A stretch of DNA of 64,000 bases, taken from NCBI GenBank assembly GCA_963843275.1, contig CAWJJM010000009.1, positions 1-64,000 of the forward strand, written 5' to 3'. The notes under the pieces are model-generated. The model was not told where the DNA came from. It searched no databases and was given only the letters and a program-made list of their open reading frames with translations. A program made the translations under genes and the position numbers. Each line of letters opens with the position of its first letter. Position 1 is the first letter of the stretch. The stretch comes from CAWJJM01 sp963843275. Its GTDB lineage: Bacteria; Acidobacteriota; Thermoanaerobaculia; Multivoradales; JBCCEF01. Positions 43,336 to 52,680 of the stretch are shown here, piece by piece.

Positions 43336-46300
43336 AGCTCACCGACCTGTCGCTCGGCCACCGGGCGACGGTGTTCTTCCTCACCGCGTTCCTGGTGATC
43401 GCGGGGGTCTCGGCCTACGTCACCCTGCCGCGGGAGTCGAGCCCCGACATCTCGATCCCCCTGATCATCGTCTACACCCTGTGGCCGGGCGCCTCGCCGG
43501 TGGACGTGGAGAGCCAGGTCACGCGCGTCGTCGAGCGCGAGGTCAAGGGCGTCGACGGGCTCAAGAAGCTCACCTCGGTGTCGGAGGAGTCGGCCTCGGT
43601 GGTGACGGTGGAGTTCGTCTCCGGCACCGACATCGACGACGCCCTGCAGAAGGTGCGGGCGCGGGTGGACCGGGCGCAGGCCGACCTGCCGGACGAGGCC
43701 GAGGAGCCGCTGCTGCAGGAGATCAACTTCTCCGACTTCCCGATCCTCCAGGTCAACCTCTCCGGCGACGTCGGGCCGGCGGTTCTGAAGTCGATCGCGG
43801 AGGACCTGCAGGACCGCATCGAGTCGGTCCCCGGGGTGCTGCGCGCCAACCTGGTGGGCGGCGTCGAGCGCGAGGTCAAGGTGGAGGTCGACCCGCGGCG
43901 GCTCCAGCTCTACGGGCTGTCGCTGGACGACGTCATCGACGCGGTGGGCGACGAGAACGTGTCGATCCCCGGCGGCGACCTGCGGCTGGGCGGGCTGACC
44001 TACGCGGTGCGGGTCCCCGGCGAGGTCGAGGACCCGCTCGAGGTGGGCGACTTCGTGGTCAAGGCCAAGGGCGAGGGCGGCTCGCCGGTGTTCGTGCGCG
44101 ACGTCGCCACCGTCTCCTTCGGCGTCGAGGACCCGAAGTCCTACGCCCGCATCGACGGCGCCGAGTCGGTGGCGCTGGCGGTGCAGAAGCGGCAGGGCGC
44201 CAACATCGTCGAGGTGGCCGACCGGGTGAAGGCGGAGATCGCCGAGGCCTCGCCGGGCTGGCCGTCCGGGGTCGAGGCCACCGTGCTGGGCGACATGTCC
44301 AAGGACATCCGCCAGATGGTCAAGGACCTCGAGAACAACATCCTCTCCGGCCTCGTGCTGGTGGTGCTGGTGCTGATGTTCGTGCTCGGCTTCCGCACCG
44401 CCCTGTTCGTCGGGCTGTCGATCCCGTTCTCGATGCTGCTGACCTTCGTCGCCATCCAGCTCTCCGGCACCACCCTGAACATGATCGTGCTGTTCTCGCT
44501 GGTGCTGGCGGTGGGCATGCTGGTCGACAACGCCATCGTCGTCATCGAGAACATCTACCGGCACATCCAGGAGGGGACGCCGGCGCTGGCCGCGGCCAGC
44601 GTCGCCACCCGCGAGGTGGGCGCCGCGATCGCCGTCTCCACCCTGACCACGGTGGGCGCCTTCTTCCCGCTGTTCTTCTGGCCCGGGGTGGTCGGCGACT
44701 TCATGTTCTACCTGCCGCTGACGGTGACCATCGCCCTGCTCGCCTCGCTGCTGGTCGCCTTCACCATCAACCCCACCATGGCGGGCACCTTCCTGCGCCG
44801 GCTGCCGGCGCGCGCCGAGGGTGCGTCGCGCGGCCGCCTGGCGGGCGGCCTCGACCGGGCGGGCGGCTGGATCGTGGGCGGCTACCGGCGGTCGCTGGTC
44901 TTCGCCCTCGACCACCGGGCGCTGACCGTCGGCGGCTCGCTGGCCCTGTTCGTGGGCGTGATGCTGGTCTACGGCGCCCACAACGCCGGCGTCGAGTTCT
45001 TCCCCGAGACCGAGCCCAACCAGGTGATCGTCGACGTCGAGATGCCGTCGGGCACCCGCCTGGAGAAGACCGACGCCCTGGTGCGCGAGTTCGAGGACCG
45101 GCTCGAGCACGTGCCCGACCTCGAGGTGATGGCGTCGGGGGCGGGCGCCGGCAGCCAGAGCGAGCTCGGCGGCGAGGGCGGCGGCTCGGCCAACGAGGGC
45201 CGCATCACCCTCGATCTGCTCGATCGCAAGGACCGCACGCAGGACTCGTTCGTCACCATGGACCAGGTGCGCCGCCTGACCGCCGGCGTCCCCGGGGTGA
45301 CGGTGGAGGTCAAGCGCCCCGAGGAGGGCCCGCCGGTGGGGGCGCCGCTGTCGATCGAGGTGTCCGGCGACGACTTCGCCACCCTCGGCGCGGTGGCGAC
45401 CCGCATCGAGGACACCATCCGCGACATCCCCGGCCTGGTGTCGCTCGACAGCGACTTCGACGTGGCGCGCCCGGAGCTGGTGGTGGCGGTCAACCGCACC
45501 GAGGCGGCGCGGCTGGGTCTGACCACGGCGAAGATCGCGCGCACGGTCCGCACCGCCGTCCACGGCACCAAGGCCTCGGTCTACCGCTACGGCGACAAGG
45601 AGGCCGACGTGGTGGTGCGCTACGGCGCGGGGGCGCGCGCGTCGATCGCCGAGCTGGCGCGGCTGACGGTGGTCGCCGAGGGCGGCGCGCAGGTGCCGCT
45701 GTCGGCCGTGGCCACGGTGTCGACCGACAGCTCGCTGACCTCGATCAACCACAAGGACCAGAAGCGGGTGGTGACCGTCACCGGCGACGTCACCTCGCCG
45801 GAGCTGGCCGAGCCGGTGCGCCGCGAGGCGGCGGCGCGCCTGGCGGCCGTCCCCGGGCTGATGCCGGCCGGCTACCGGCTGGGCTTCGGCGGCCAGAGCG
45901 AGGACGAGGACGAGGCCAAGTCGTTCCTGTCGAAGGCGTTCCTCTACGCCGTCCTGATCGTGCTGGCGCTGATGGTGGCGCAGTTCGACTCGCTGGCGCT
46001 GCCGCTGATCATCATCACCTCGGTGCTGATGTCGACGGTCGGGGTGCTGATCGGCCTGATGGTCACCGGGCTCCCCTTCGGCATCATCATGACCGGCCTG
46101 GGGGTGATCTCGCTGGCGGGCATCGTGGTCAACAACGCCATCGTGCTGCTCGACTACGGCGAGAAGCTCCGCGCCCGGGGGGTGCCGCGCCGCGAGCTGG
46201 TGGTGGAGACCGGCCTGCGGCGCATGCGGCCGGTGCTGCTGACCGCGGTCACCACCATCCTCGGGCTGATCCCGCTGTCGACCGGCATCGAGTTCGACTT

Positions 46301-46568
46301 CATCGGGTTCGAGCTGTCGACCAACGGCGAGTCCAGCCAGTGGTGGAAGGGGATGGGCGTCGCGGTGATCTTCGGGCTCGGCTTCGCCACCTTCCTCACC
46401 CTGGTCCTGGTGCCGGTGCTCTACGACCTGCTGCTCGACCTCAAGGAGCGCTGGGCGCGGCGCCGCCGCCGCGGCACGCCCGCCCGGGACGAGCCGGGCG
46501 AGCCGGCGCCGGCGGACGCGCCGGCGGACGACGCCGCCGCGGCGCGCGAGGCGCTGCCGGCGTCGTGA
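43332..46568 (+). CDS. RND-family inner-membrane efflux pump
   Basis: ATG 43332 overlaps the adaptor stop (ATGA). The 1078-aa protein has 12 membrane helices in two halves, with two large periplasmic loops. Typical motifs: SLGHRATVFFLTAFLVIAGV, TLPRESSPDISIPLIIVYTL, WPGASPVDVESQVTRVVERE, VLAVGMLVDNAIVVIENIYR, GLGVISLAGIVVNNAIVLLD and VIFGLGFATFLTLVLVPVLY. The PRESSPDISIP start is that of HAE1/CzcA-like pumps without heavy-metal motifs. It exports drugs or toxic organics with proton import. Substrates cannot be told. Intact. Confidence 0.92.
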   Translation: MKLTDLSLGHRATVFFLTAFLVIAGVSAYVTLPRESSPDISIPLIIVYTLWPGASPVDVESQVTRVVEREVKGVDGLKKLTSVSEESASVVTVEFVSGTDIDDALQKVRARVDRAQADLPDEAEEPLLQEINFSDFPILQVNLSGDVGPAVLKSIAEDLQDRIESVPGVLRANLVGGVEREVKVEVDPRRLQLYGLSLDDVIDAVGDENVSIPGGDLRLGGLTYAVRVPGEVEDPLEVGDFVVKAKGEGGSPVFVRDVATVSFGVEDPKSYARIDGAESVALAVQKRQGANIVEVADRVKAEIAEASPGWPSGVEATVLGDMSKDIRQMVKDLENNILSGLVLVVLVLMFVLGFRTALFVGLSIPFSMLLTFVAIQLSGTTLNMIVLFSLVLAVGMLVDNAIVVIENIYRHIQEGTPALAAASVATREVGAAIAVSTLTTVGAFFPLFFWPGVVGDFMFYLPLTVTIALLASLLVAFTINPTMAGTFLRRLPARAEGASRGRLAGGLDRAGGWIVGGYRRSLVFALDHRALTVGGSLALFVGVMLVYGAHNAGVEFFPETEPNQVIVDVEMPSGTRLEKTDALVREFEDRLEHVPDLEVMASGAGAGSQSELGGEGGGSANEGRITLDLLDRKDRTQDSFVTMDQVRRLTAGVPGVTVEVKRPEEGPPVGAPLSIEVSGDDFATLGAVATRIEDTIRDIPGLVSLDSDFDVARPELVVAVNRTEAARLGLTTAKIARTVRTAVHGTKASVYRYGDKEADVVVRYGAGARASIAELARLTVVAEGGAQVPLSAVATVSTDSSLTSINHKDQKRVVTVTGDVTSPELAEPVRREAAARLAAVPGLMPAGYRLGFGGQSEDEDEAKSFLSKAFLYAVLIVLALMVAQFDSLALPLIIITSVLMSTVGVLIGLMVTGLPFGIIMTGLGVISLAGIVVNNAIVLLDYGEKLRARGVPRRELVVETGLRRMRPVLLTAVTTILGLIPLSTGIEFDFIGFELSTNGESSQWWKGMGVAVIFGLGFATFLTLVLVPVLYDLLLDLKERWARRRRRGTPARDEPGEPAPADAPADDAAAAREALPAS

Positions 46569-46590
46569 CGGCGCGCCCCCGGCACGCCCG

Positions 46591-46596
46591 TATACT
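46591..46596 (+). promoter_or_regulatory. -10 box TATACT, leaderless
   Basis: Seven bases before ATG 46604 of the sulfatase-like gene, with no room for a ribosome site. The gene thus probably has its own promoter despite following the RND operon. Confidence 0.6.
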
Positions 46597-46603
46597 GGCC
46601 CGG

Positions 46604-48760
46604 ATGTCGCGTTCCCTCCGCCGCCTCGCCGCCGGCGCGCTGCTGGTGCCGGCGGCGCTGCTCGGCGCCTGCGGCGGCAGCGACCCCGTCGTCGACTCCC
46701 GGCCGCCCCTGCGCGACGTCTTCGCCGACCGGCCGGTGGTCAGCGCCGAGCCGCGGGTCTGCGCCCCGTCGATCGACTGGGAGGAGACCCCGGACGGCGG
46801 CTGGAGCTTCGTCGGTGTCGCCGACCTCGCCTGCTGGATCGGCCCGGGGTCGACGGGGCCCGTCGTCTTCCGCCTCGACCCGGCCGCCGCCAGCGACGGC
46901 TTCACCTACCGGCTCACCTGGGACGGCGCCGAGCTGGCCGCCGGGTGGACGGCCACGGCCGGCGGCCGCATCGAGGTGCCGGCGGAGCGCGCCCTCCCCG
47001 GTGCGCACACCCTCACCCTGCAGCGCCGCTACCGCCCGGCGGACGGCGGCGTGGCGGAGAACGTCTTCCGGCGCCTGGCGCTGGTCGGCGCCGACGGCGG
47101 CGAGACCGTCTTCGACCCCACCTACCGCCAGCGCTCCGCGTACCTGTCCGACTTCCTGGTGCTCGGCTCGACCGGGCTCGCCGAGCAGAAGGCGGCGGGC
47201 GTCCTGTTCGTGGGGCCGGGCCGCTGGGAGGGGGAGCTGCCGGCGGGCGCCGCCCGCCTGGTGGCGCGGCCGGAGAACGCGTCCGCCGGCGAGGCCACCT
47301 TCACCGTCACCGCGGGCGGTCGCGAGAGCGCCTTCGCCTTCGCCCCCGGCGAGTCGCGGCGGGTCGAGCTGGCGGTGCCCGGCGACGGCGGCCGCCTGAG
47401 CGTGGAGGTGCGCGGACCGGCGGACGGGCTCTTCCTGTGGGGGGCGCCGCACCTCGAGCGCGAGCACGCCGCCGCCGGCACCCCGGTGGTCGTGGTGACC
47501 CTCGACACCACCCGGCGCGACGCCCTGTCGCCCTACGGCGCCCCGCCGGAGGTGACGCCGGAGCTGGCGCGGTTCGCCGCGCACGCCACCGTCTACGAGC
47601 GCGCCGTGTCGACGGCGCCCTGGACCCTGCCGGCCCACGTCTCGATGTTCACCGGCCTCTACCCGAGCCGGCACGGCGCCGGGGTGGCGGACCGGCGGTT
47701 GCGCCGCGGCGTGCTCACCCTCGCGGCGCTGCTCCGCGCCCGCGGCTGGCTCACCGCCGGGTTCGCCGGCGGCCATCTCATGGACCACCGCTTCGGCGGC
47801 GGGCGCGGCTTCGCCCTCTACCGCGACCCGGGCGGCTTCGAGACCACGGCCGACCGCCTCTCCTCGCGGGTGGAGGCGTTCCTCGACGCGGAGGGGCCGG
47901 CCGCCGCGCCGCTGTTCCTCTTCGTCAACTACTTCGATCCCCACTACCGCTACGCCGCGCCCGCCGCCTTCCAGGAGCGCCTGCAGGTGCCCGAGCGGGC
48001 CCGCGCGCTGGTCGGGCTCCCCGGTTGGCCGGAGCTGGCCGCCGGCGACGACGCGCAGTGGAACCGGCTGATCGAGGGCGAGCTCGGCGCGCCGCCGGCG
48101 GGGCTCGCCTGGCTGCGCGCCGCCTACCTGGCCGAGGTCGCCTTCGTGGACCACGAGCTGGGACGCCTGTTCGCCGCCCTCGAGCGCCACGGGCTCTACG
48201 ACCGCGCCCTGGTGGTGGTGGTGGGAGACCACGGCGAGCTGCTGGGCGAGGACGGCCGCTACTCGCACGCCTACCGGCTGGACCCGGCTCTGGTCGAGGT
48301 GCCGCTGTTGGTCAAGCTCCCCGGCCAGCGCGCCGCGCGTCGGGTGGCGCAGCCGGTGTCGGTGGCCGACCTGTTCCCCACGGTGCTGGCGGCGGTGGGG
48401 GCGACCGCACCGGCCACCGACGGCGTCGCGCTCCCCGACGGCTCCGGCCCGCGAGCGCGGCGCCTGCTGTTCGAGGAGCACGAGAGCCGCATCCACCCGC
48501 TCTCCAGCCCGTTCCAGCGGCTCGCCCGTCACCTGTACGGCGTCGAGACGGAAGGCCGCCGCCGCGTGGTCGGTGCCGGCGTCGACCTCTGCGCCCGCCG
48601 CGCCGGCGACGGCTGGGAGGCGGTCCCCTGCCCCGACGACGGGACGGCCCTGCTGGCCGACCTGGTGCGGCGGCTCGGGCAGCCCCCGCCGGCGGTGGGC
48701 CGGCCGGGCGAGATGCGCGCCGCGGACCGCGAGGCGCTCGAGGCCCTCGGGTACCTCTGA
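46604..48760 (+). CDS. Sulfatase-like lipoprotein of the alkaline phosphatase superfamily
   Basis: Lipoprotein signal with lipobox LLGAC. The first about 280 residues are a beta-rich module (WSFVGVADLACWIGPGSTGP, TFTVTAGGRESAFAFAPGES). The catalytic domain starts VVVVTLDTTRRDALSPYGAP and contains STAPWTLPAHVSMFTGLYPS, NYFDPHYRYAAP, VAFVDHELGRLFAALERHGL, VVVVGDHGELLGEDG and SHAYRLDPALVEVPLLVKLP. The metal ligands Asp, Asp/His and His are in place. The usual C/S-x-P-x-R site is replaced by APWTLPAH, so Thr is the likely nucleophile. 718 aa. It may act on phospho- or sulfo-sugars of the envelope; the substrate is unknown. Confidence 0.82.
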   Translation: MSRSLRRLAAGALLVPAALLGACGGSDPVVDSRPPLRDVFADRPVVSAEPRVCAPSIDWEETPDGGWSFVGVADLACWIGPGSTGPVVFRLDPAAASDGFTYRLTWDGAELAAGWTATAGGRIEVPAERALPGAHTLTLQRRYRPADGGVAENVFRRLALVGADGGETVFDPTYRQRSAYLSDFLVLGSTGLAEQKAAGVLFVGPGRWEGELPAGAARLVARPENASAGEATFTVTAGGRESAFAFAPGESRRVELAVPGDGGRLSVEVRGPADGLFLWGAPHLEREHAAAGTPVVVVTLDTTRRDALSPYGAPPEVTPELARFAAHATVYERAVSTAPWTLPAHVSMFTGLYPSRHGAGVADRRLRRGVLTLAALLRARGWLTAGFAGGHLMDHRFGGGRGFALYRDPGGFETTADRLSSRVEAFLDAEGPAAAPLFLFVNYFDPHYRYAAPAAFQERLQVPERARALVGLPGWPELAAGDDAQWNRLIEGELGAPPAGLAWLRAAYLAEVAFVDHELGRLFAALERHGLYDRALVVVVGDHGELLGEDGRYSHAYRLDPALVEVPLLVKLPGQRAARRVAQPVSVADLFPTVLAAVGATAPATDGVALPDGSGPRARRLLFEEHESRIHPLSSPFQRLARHLYGVETEGRRRVVGAGVDLCARRAGDGWEAVPCPDDGTALLADLVRRLGQPPPAVGRPGEMRAADREALEALGYL

Positions 48761-48766
48761 GCCGCG

Positions 48767-50208
48767 ATGACGATGCGCCGGCTGCTGCGGGAGCTGGGGA
48801 CCTGGTCGCTGCTGGCGGCGCTGCTGGCCGGCGTGGGCGCCTTCGCCTGGGCCACCCGCCACCCGGACGCCGCCGGTGCTCGAGCGGGCCGCCGGTCTGC
48901 CGGCGGTGGGTCCCTGGGTCGCCGCCTTCCGGCGGCGCTTCGTACCCCCGGCTCCACCGCCGACGTCCGCCCCCGAAGTGGCCGGCGGCCCGGCGGCGCC
49001 CGGGGCGGCGGCGCCCCGGATCCCGCCGCGCGCGCGGCGAGGTGATCGTCGCCGGGCCGGTCGACCGGGCCTGGGTGGCGGCGGGCGAGCCGGTGCGCTC
49101 CGCGGCCGCCGCCGACGCCCCCGCCCTGGGCACCCTGGAGCACTACCTGTGGCTGCCGGTCCTCGAGCGCCGCGGCGGCTGGGCCCGCGTGGCGTCGCCG
49201 CTCGGCGACGGCTGGGTGCGGCCGATGCCCGAGGCGAGCGCCGGGGAGGGGCCGCCGCTGGGCGACGCGCCGGCGCCGCCGCACCCGCTGCCGGGCGCCG
49301 CGCCGGACCCCGACCGCCTGGCCGCCGCCCGCGGGTTGCTGGGGGTGGACGGCCCGGCCGGCCGCCTCGGACCCTACCCGCTCTACACCGACGCCGCGGC
49401 GCCGGCGCTCGGGTCGCTCGACCGCACGGTGGGTCAGGTCGAGGCGGTGTACCGGCGGCGCTACGGGCGGACGCCGGTCGGCGCGCCGCGCGAGGCGATC
49501 GTCCTGTTCTCCGCGCAGGCGGCGTACCGGGCCTTCCAGGACCTCGACGAGAAGCTGGCCGGCCTGCCGGCCGGCGGTCACGCCGGCAGCGGCCTGGTGG
49601 CGACCTGGCTCGGGGGGCGGCCGCGCGCGGAGGTCGCGGCGACGCTGGTCCACGAGATCGCCCACCTGCTCAACCGCCGCGCCCTCGGTCCGGCGCTGCC
49701 GCCCTGGCTCGAGGAGGGGATCGCCGACGACCTGGCCGACGGCGCGGTGGGCCCGGAGGGCGACCTCGACCCGAGCCGGCTGGGTGGCGCGGTGGCGCGC
49801 AGCGAGGGACGGATCGACTTCTACGGCCCGCGGGCGGCCCTGCACCGGCTGCGCGACGCCGAGCGCGCCGGGACCGCCGTGCCGCTCGAGCGCCTCACCG
49901 AGCTCGACTGGGAGGCCTTCGTCCGCAGCCCGCGGCGCGGCCTGCACTACGCCGAGGCGGCGTTCCTGCTGCGCTGGCTGCTGGCCGCGGACGACCCGGC
50001 GCTCGGCGCCGGGCTGCACGCCTTCCTGGACGACGTGGCGGGCGGCGGTCCGGCCACCGGCGAGGCGCTGCGCCGGCGGCTGGGACGCTCGTGGGAGGCG
50101 CTGGACGCCGGGCTGGCGGCGTGGGTGGAGGCGGCGGCCGCCGGCGACGATCCGGCGGGCACCGCCGTCAGCCGGCCGGCGGCCGGTCGGCCGCCGCCGG
50201 CGCGCTGA
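48767..50208 (+). CDS. Membrane-anchored gluzincin peptidase-like protein (two frame changes)
   Basis: ATG 48767 starts 7 bp after the sulfatase-like gene. An N-terminal helix (LGTWSLLAALLAGVGAFAWA) anchors it. Frame changes near 48877 and 49025 must be bridged through VLERAAGLPAVGPWVAAFRR. An SH3-like part reads GTLEHYLWLPVLERRGGWAR, VASPLGDGWVRPM. The peptidase domain has AEVAATLVHEIAHLLNRRAL, PPWLEEGIADDLADGAVGPE: HExxH and a downstream Glu in WLEEGIA as in MA-family gluzincins. About 480 aa. The 3' end overlaps the convergent moaDE gene by 41 bp. The substrate is unknown. Confidence 0.75.
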
Positions 50209-50890
50209 GCGGCTCCTCCTCGCGCCAGGCGGTGCCGCCGTCGGCGTAGTGCTCGCGCTTCCAGATCGGGACCTCGCGCTTGAGACGCTCGAGCGCCGTG
50301 CGGCTGGCCTCGTAGGCGGCGGCGCGGTGCGGCGCGGCGACGGCGATGACGACGCTCGCCTCGCCGGCCGGAACCGTCCCCAGGCGGTGGACGATCGCCG
50401 CCCGCAGCCCGGCGTGGGCGGCCTCGAGGTCGGCGACGATGCGCGCGAGCCCGGCGGCGGCCATCGGGCGGTAGGCGCTGTAGGTGAGGCGCTCGACGGC
50501 GCGCCCGCGGTGGTGGTCGCGGACGGTGCCGACGAAGGTGACCACCGCCCCCCGCGACGGCGCCGCCACGCCGGCGGCGACCGCCGCGGCGTCGAGCGGG
50601 CCGTCGACCAGGGCGACGGGCGGTGCCGCCGTCGCCGCCGGCCCGGCGCCGCCCGAGACCGGGGGCAGCAGGGCCACCTCGGCGCCGTCGGCGAGCGCGG
50701 CGCCGTCGCCGCCGAGCCGGCCGTCCACCGCCACCGCCAGCCGCGGCCACAGCGCCGCGAGCGCCGGGAAGTCCCGCCCGAGGCGGGCCTTCAGCTCCGC
50801 CACCGTGGCGCCGGCGGGGAGCTCGACCGCGCGCTCCCCGGCGCCGAGGGCGTCGGCGGCGCTGGCGAAGGCGACCACCCGGATGCGCAT
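50168..50890 (-). CDS. MoaD-MoaE fusion, molybdopterin synthase
   Basis: ATG 50890 lies 7 nt after a TAGCAT box. The N-terminal about 80 residues are a ubiquitin-like MoaD domain: MRIRVVAFASAADALGAGER, VAVDGRLGGDGAALADGAEV and ALLPPVSGG, with the Gly-Gly now internal. Residues about 95-225 are MoaE: GAVVTFVGTVRDHHRGRAVE, LTYSAYRPMAAAGLARIVAD, VIAVAAPHRAAAYEASRTAL and EVPIWKREHYADGGTAW, with the KxE/WK catalytic region intact. 240 aa. Thiocarboxylation needs a free MoaD C-terminus, so either the linker is cleaved or the fused MoaD is structural. Confidence 0.85.
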   Translation of the reverse strand: MRIRVVAFASAADALGAGERAVELPAGATVAELKARLGRDFPALAALWPRLAVAVDGRLGGDGAALADGAEVALLPPVSGGAGPAATAAPPVALVDGPLDAAAVAAGVAAPSRGAVVTFVGTVRDHHRGRAVERLTYSAYRPMAAAGLARIVADLEAAHAGLRAAIVHRLGTVPAGEASVVIAVAAPHRAAAYEASRTALERLKREVPIWKREHYADGGTAWREEEPLSAPAAADRPPAG

Positions 50891-50897
50891 GGCGGGA

Positions 50898-50903
50898 ATG
50901 CTA
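50898..50903 (-). promoter_or_regulatory. -10 box TAGCAT, leaderless
   Basis: Seven bases before the ATG of the moaDE fusion gene on the minus strand. It shares the short divergent region with the carboxylase promoter. Confidence 0.5.
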
Positions 50904-50915
50904 CACCGCCGCCGG

Positions 50916-50921
50916 TATACT
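50916..50921 (+). promoter_or_regulatory. -10 box TATACT of the carboxylase gene
   Basis: It stands 22 nt before GTG 50944 and is followed by GGAGGAGG at 50931-50938, so this transcript has a short normal leader. Confidence 0.5.
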
Positions 50922-50943
50922 GCCCGGCCGGGAGGAGGCCTTC

Positions 50944-52602
50944 GTGGCGGTCATCGAGAGCGGGTTGCAGCGGGACGAGCGGTTCGAGCGCCGCGCCGAG
51001 CACTGGCGCCGCGCCGCGGCCGCGTTGCGCGAGGAGGCGGCCGGGATCGCCCTCGGCGGCGGCGAGGCGGCGCAGGAGCGCCAACGGCGGCGCGGCAAGA
51101 TGACCGCCCGCGAGCGGGTGGCGGCCCTGTGCGACCCCGGGGCGCCGTTCCTCGAGCTCGGCATCTGGACGGCCCACGGCTTCTACGCGGAGTGGGGCGG
51201 CGCCCCGGCGGCCGGCGTCGTGGTGGGGGTCGGCCGGGTCGAGGGGCGCGAGACGGTGGTGGTCGCCAACGACGCCACCGTCAAGGCCGGCGCCTGGTTC
51301 CCGCTGACCTGCAAGAAGGTGCTGCGGGCCCAGGAGATCGCGCTCGAGAACCGGCTGCCCATCGTCTACCTGGTCGACTCGGCGGGCGTCTTCCTGCCCA
51401 TGCAGGACGAGATCTTCCCCGACAAGGAGCACTTCGGGCGCGCCTTCTACAACAACGCCCGGCTGTCCGCGGCGGGCGTCTTCCAGCTCGCCGCCATCCT
51501 CGGCTCCTGCGTCGCCGGCGGCGCCTACCTGCCGATCATGAGCGACGAGAGCCACATCGTGGAGGGCACCGGCTCGATCTTCCTCGCCGGCGCCCACCTG
51601 GTGAAGGCGGCGATCGGCGAGGAGATCGACAACGAGTCGCTGGGCGGCGCCGTCGTCCAGGCCGACATCTCCGGCGTCGTCGACCATCGCCACCCCGACG
51701 AGGCCACCTGCCTCGCCACGTTGCGCCGCCAGCTCGCCCAGCTCGCCGCGCCGGCCCGCGCCCCCTTCGCCCGCCGCGAGCCGCGCGATCCGCTCCACCC
51801 CGCCGAGGAGCTCTACGGCGTGCTGCCCGTCGACCGCACCCGCCCGTACGAGACCTCCGAGATCCTGGCGCGGCTCCTCGACGGCTCCGAGCTCGACGAG
51901 TACAAGGCGAGCTACGGGCAGACGCTGATCTGCGGCACCGGCTGGATCGGCGGCCACGCCGTGGGGGTGGTGGCCAACCAGCGCGCCATCGAGGCGCAGC
52001 GCACCGGGCTCAAGCCGTCGGACCGCGAGCTGCAGATCGGCGGCGTCATCTACTCGGAGTCCGCCGACAAGGGGGCGCGCTTCGTCGAGCTGTGCAACCA
52101 GAAGCGCGTGCCGCTGCTGTTCCTCCAGGACGTCACCGGCTTCATGGTGGGCAGCCGCGCCGAGCGCGGCGGCATCATCAAGGACGGGGCGAAGATGGTC
52201 AACGCGGTGGCCAACTCGACCGTGCCCAAGATCACCCTGTTCGTCGGCAACTCCTACGGCGCCGGCAACTACGCCATGTGCGGCAAGGCGTACGGCGCGC
52301 GCTTCCTCTACGCCTGGCCGTCGGCGTCGATCTCGGTGATGGGCGGCGACCAGGCCTCGAAGACCCTGCTCGCCATCCAGCTCAAGAACCGCGAGGTCTC
52401 CGAGGCCGAGAAGCAGGAGCTGCTGGCCGACATCCGCGCCCGCTACGAGGCGGCGATGGACCCGCGCTACGCCGCCGCCCGGCTCTGGGTGGACGCGATC
52501 ATCGACCCCGCCGACACCCGCGAGGTCCTCGCCCGCACCCTCGACCTGGTGGCCCACAACCCCGAGATCCCCGAGTTCAAGACCGGCGTCCTGCAGACCT
52601 GA
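50944..52602 (+). CDS. Acyl-CoA carboxylase carboxyltransferase (methylcrotonyl/geranyl-CoA type beta subunit)
   Basis: GTG 50944 follows GGAGGAGG. The 552-aa protein has both carboxyltransferase halves: GKMTARERVAALCDPGAPFL, VVANDATVKAGAWFPLTCKK, LPIVYLVDSAGVFLPMQDEI, FPDKEHFGRAFYNNARLSAA, VPLLFLQDVTGFMVGSRAER and TLFVGNSYGAGNYAMCGKAY. The PDKEHFGR and LQDVTGFMVG segments are typical of methylcrotonoyl-CoA carboxylase beta and its geranyl-CoA relative. No biotin carboxylase/BCCP gene lies nearby in the window. It would act in leucine/isovalerate or acyclic terpene breakdown. An AtuA-like and an enoyl-CoA hydratase gene lie 5 kb downstream. Confidence 0.88.
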   Translation: MAVIESGLQRDERFERRAEHWRRAAAALREEAAGIALGGGEAAQERQRRRGKMTARERVAALCDPGAPFLELGIWTAHGFYAEWGGAPAAGVVVGVGRVEGRETVVVANDATVKAGAWFPLTCKKVLRAQEIALENRLPIVYLVDSAGVFLPMQDEIFPDKEHFGRAFYNNARLSAAGVFQLAAILGSCVAGGAYLPIMSDESHIVEGTGSIFLAGAHLVKAAIGEEIDNESLGGAVVQADISGVVDHRHPDEATCLATLRRQLAQLAAPARAPFARREPRDPLHPAEELYGVLPVDRTRPYETSEILARLLDGSELDEYKASYGQTLICGTGWIGGHAVGVVANQRAIEAQRTGLKPSDRELQIGGVIYSESADKGARFVELCNQKRVPLLFLQDVTGFMVGSRAERGGIIKDGAKMVNAVANSTVPKITLFVGNSYGAGNYAMCGKAYGARFLYAWPSASISVMGGDQASKTLLAIQLKNREVSEAEKQELLADIRARYEAAMDPRYAAARLWVDAIIDPADTREVLARTLDLVAHNPEIPEFKTGVLQT

Positions 52603-52632
52603 GGCGCGCAGGACGGCGACGGGGACCTCCCC

Positions 52633-52680
52633 TTGACTTTCTAGGTGAAGGGCCGTAGCCTCCCACCTAGGATGTCTAGG
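52633..52680 (+). promoter_or_regulatory. Promoter/operator of the padR-ADOP pair
   Basis: TTGACT (52633-52638), then TAGCCT (52656-52661) at 17 nt. CTAGGTG (52641-52647) is inverted as CACCTAG (52664-52670), enclosing the -10, and a further CTAGG lies at 52676-52680 inside the reading frame. The ATG at 52672 would be nearly leaderless. PadR autorepression is inferred. Confidence 0.65.

Noticed and set aside
42249..48760. Other long open frames overlapping the RND pump and sulfatase genes on both strands
   Set aside because: They are frame shadows in GC-rich DNA; only the annotated frames contain family motifs and proper starts.
52645..52671. GTG 52645 as the start of padR
   Set aside because: It lies between the -35 and -10 boxes of the likely promoter; ATG 52672 fits better.
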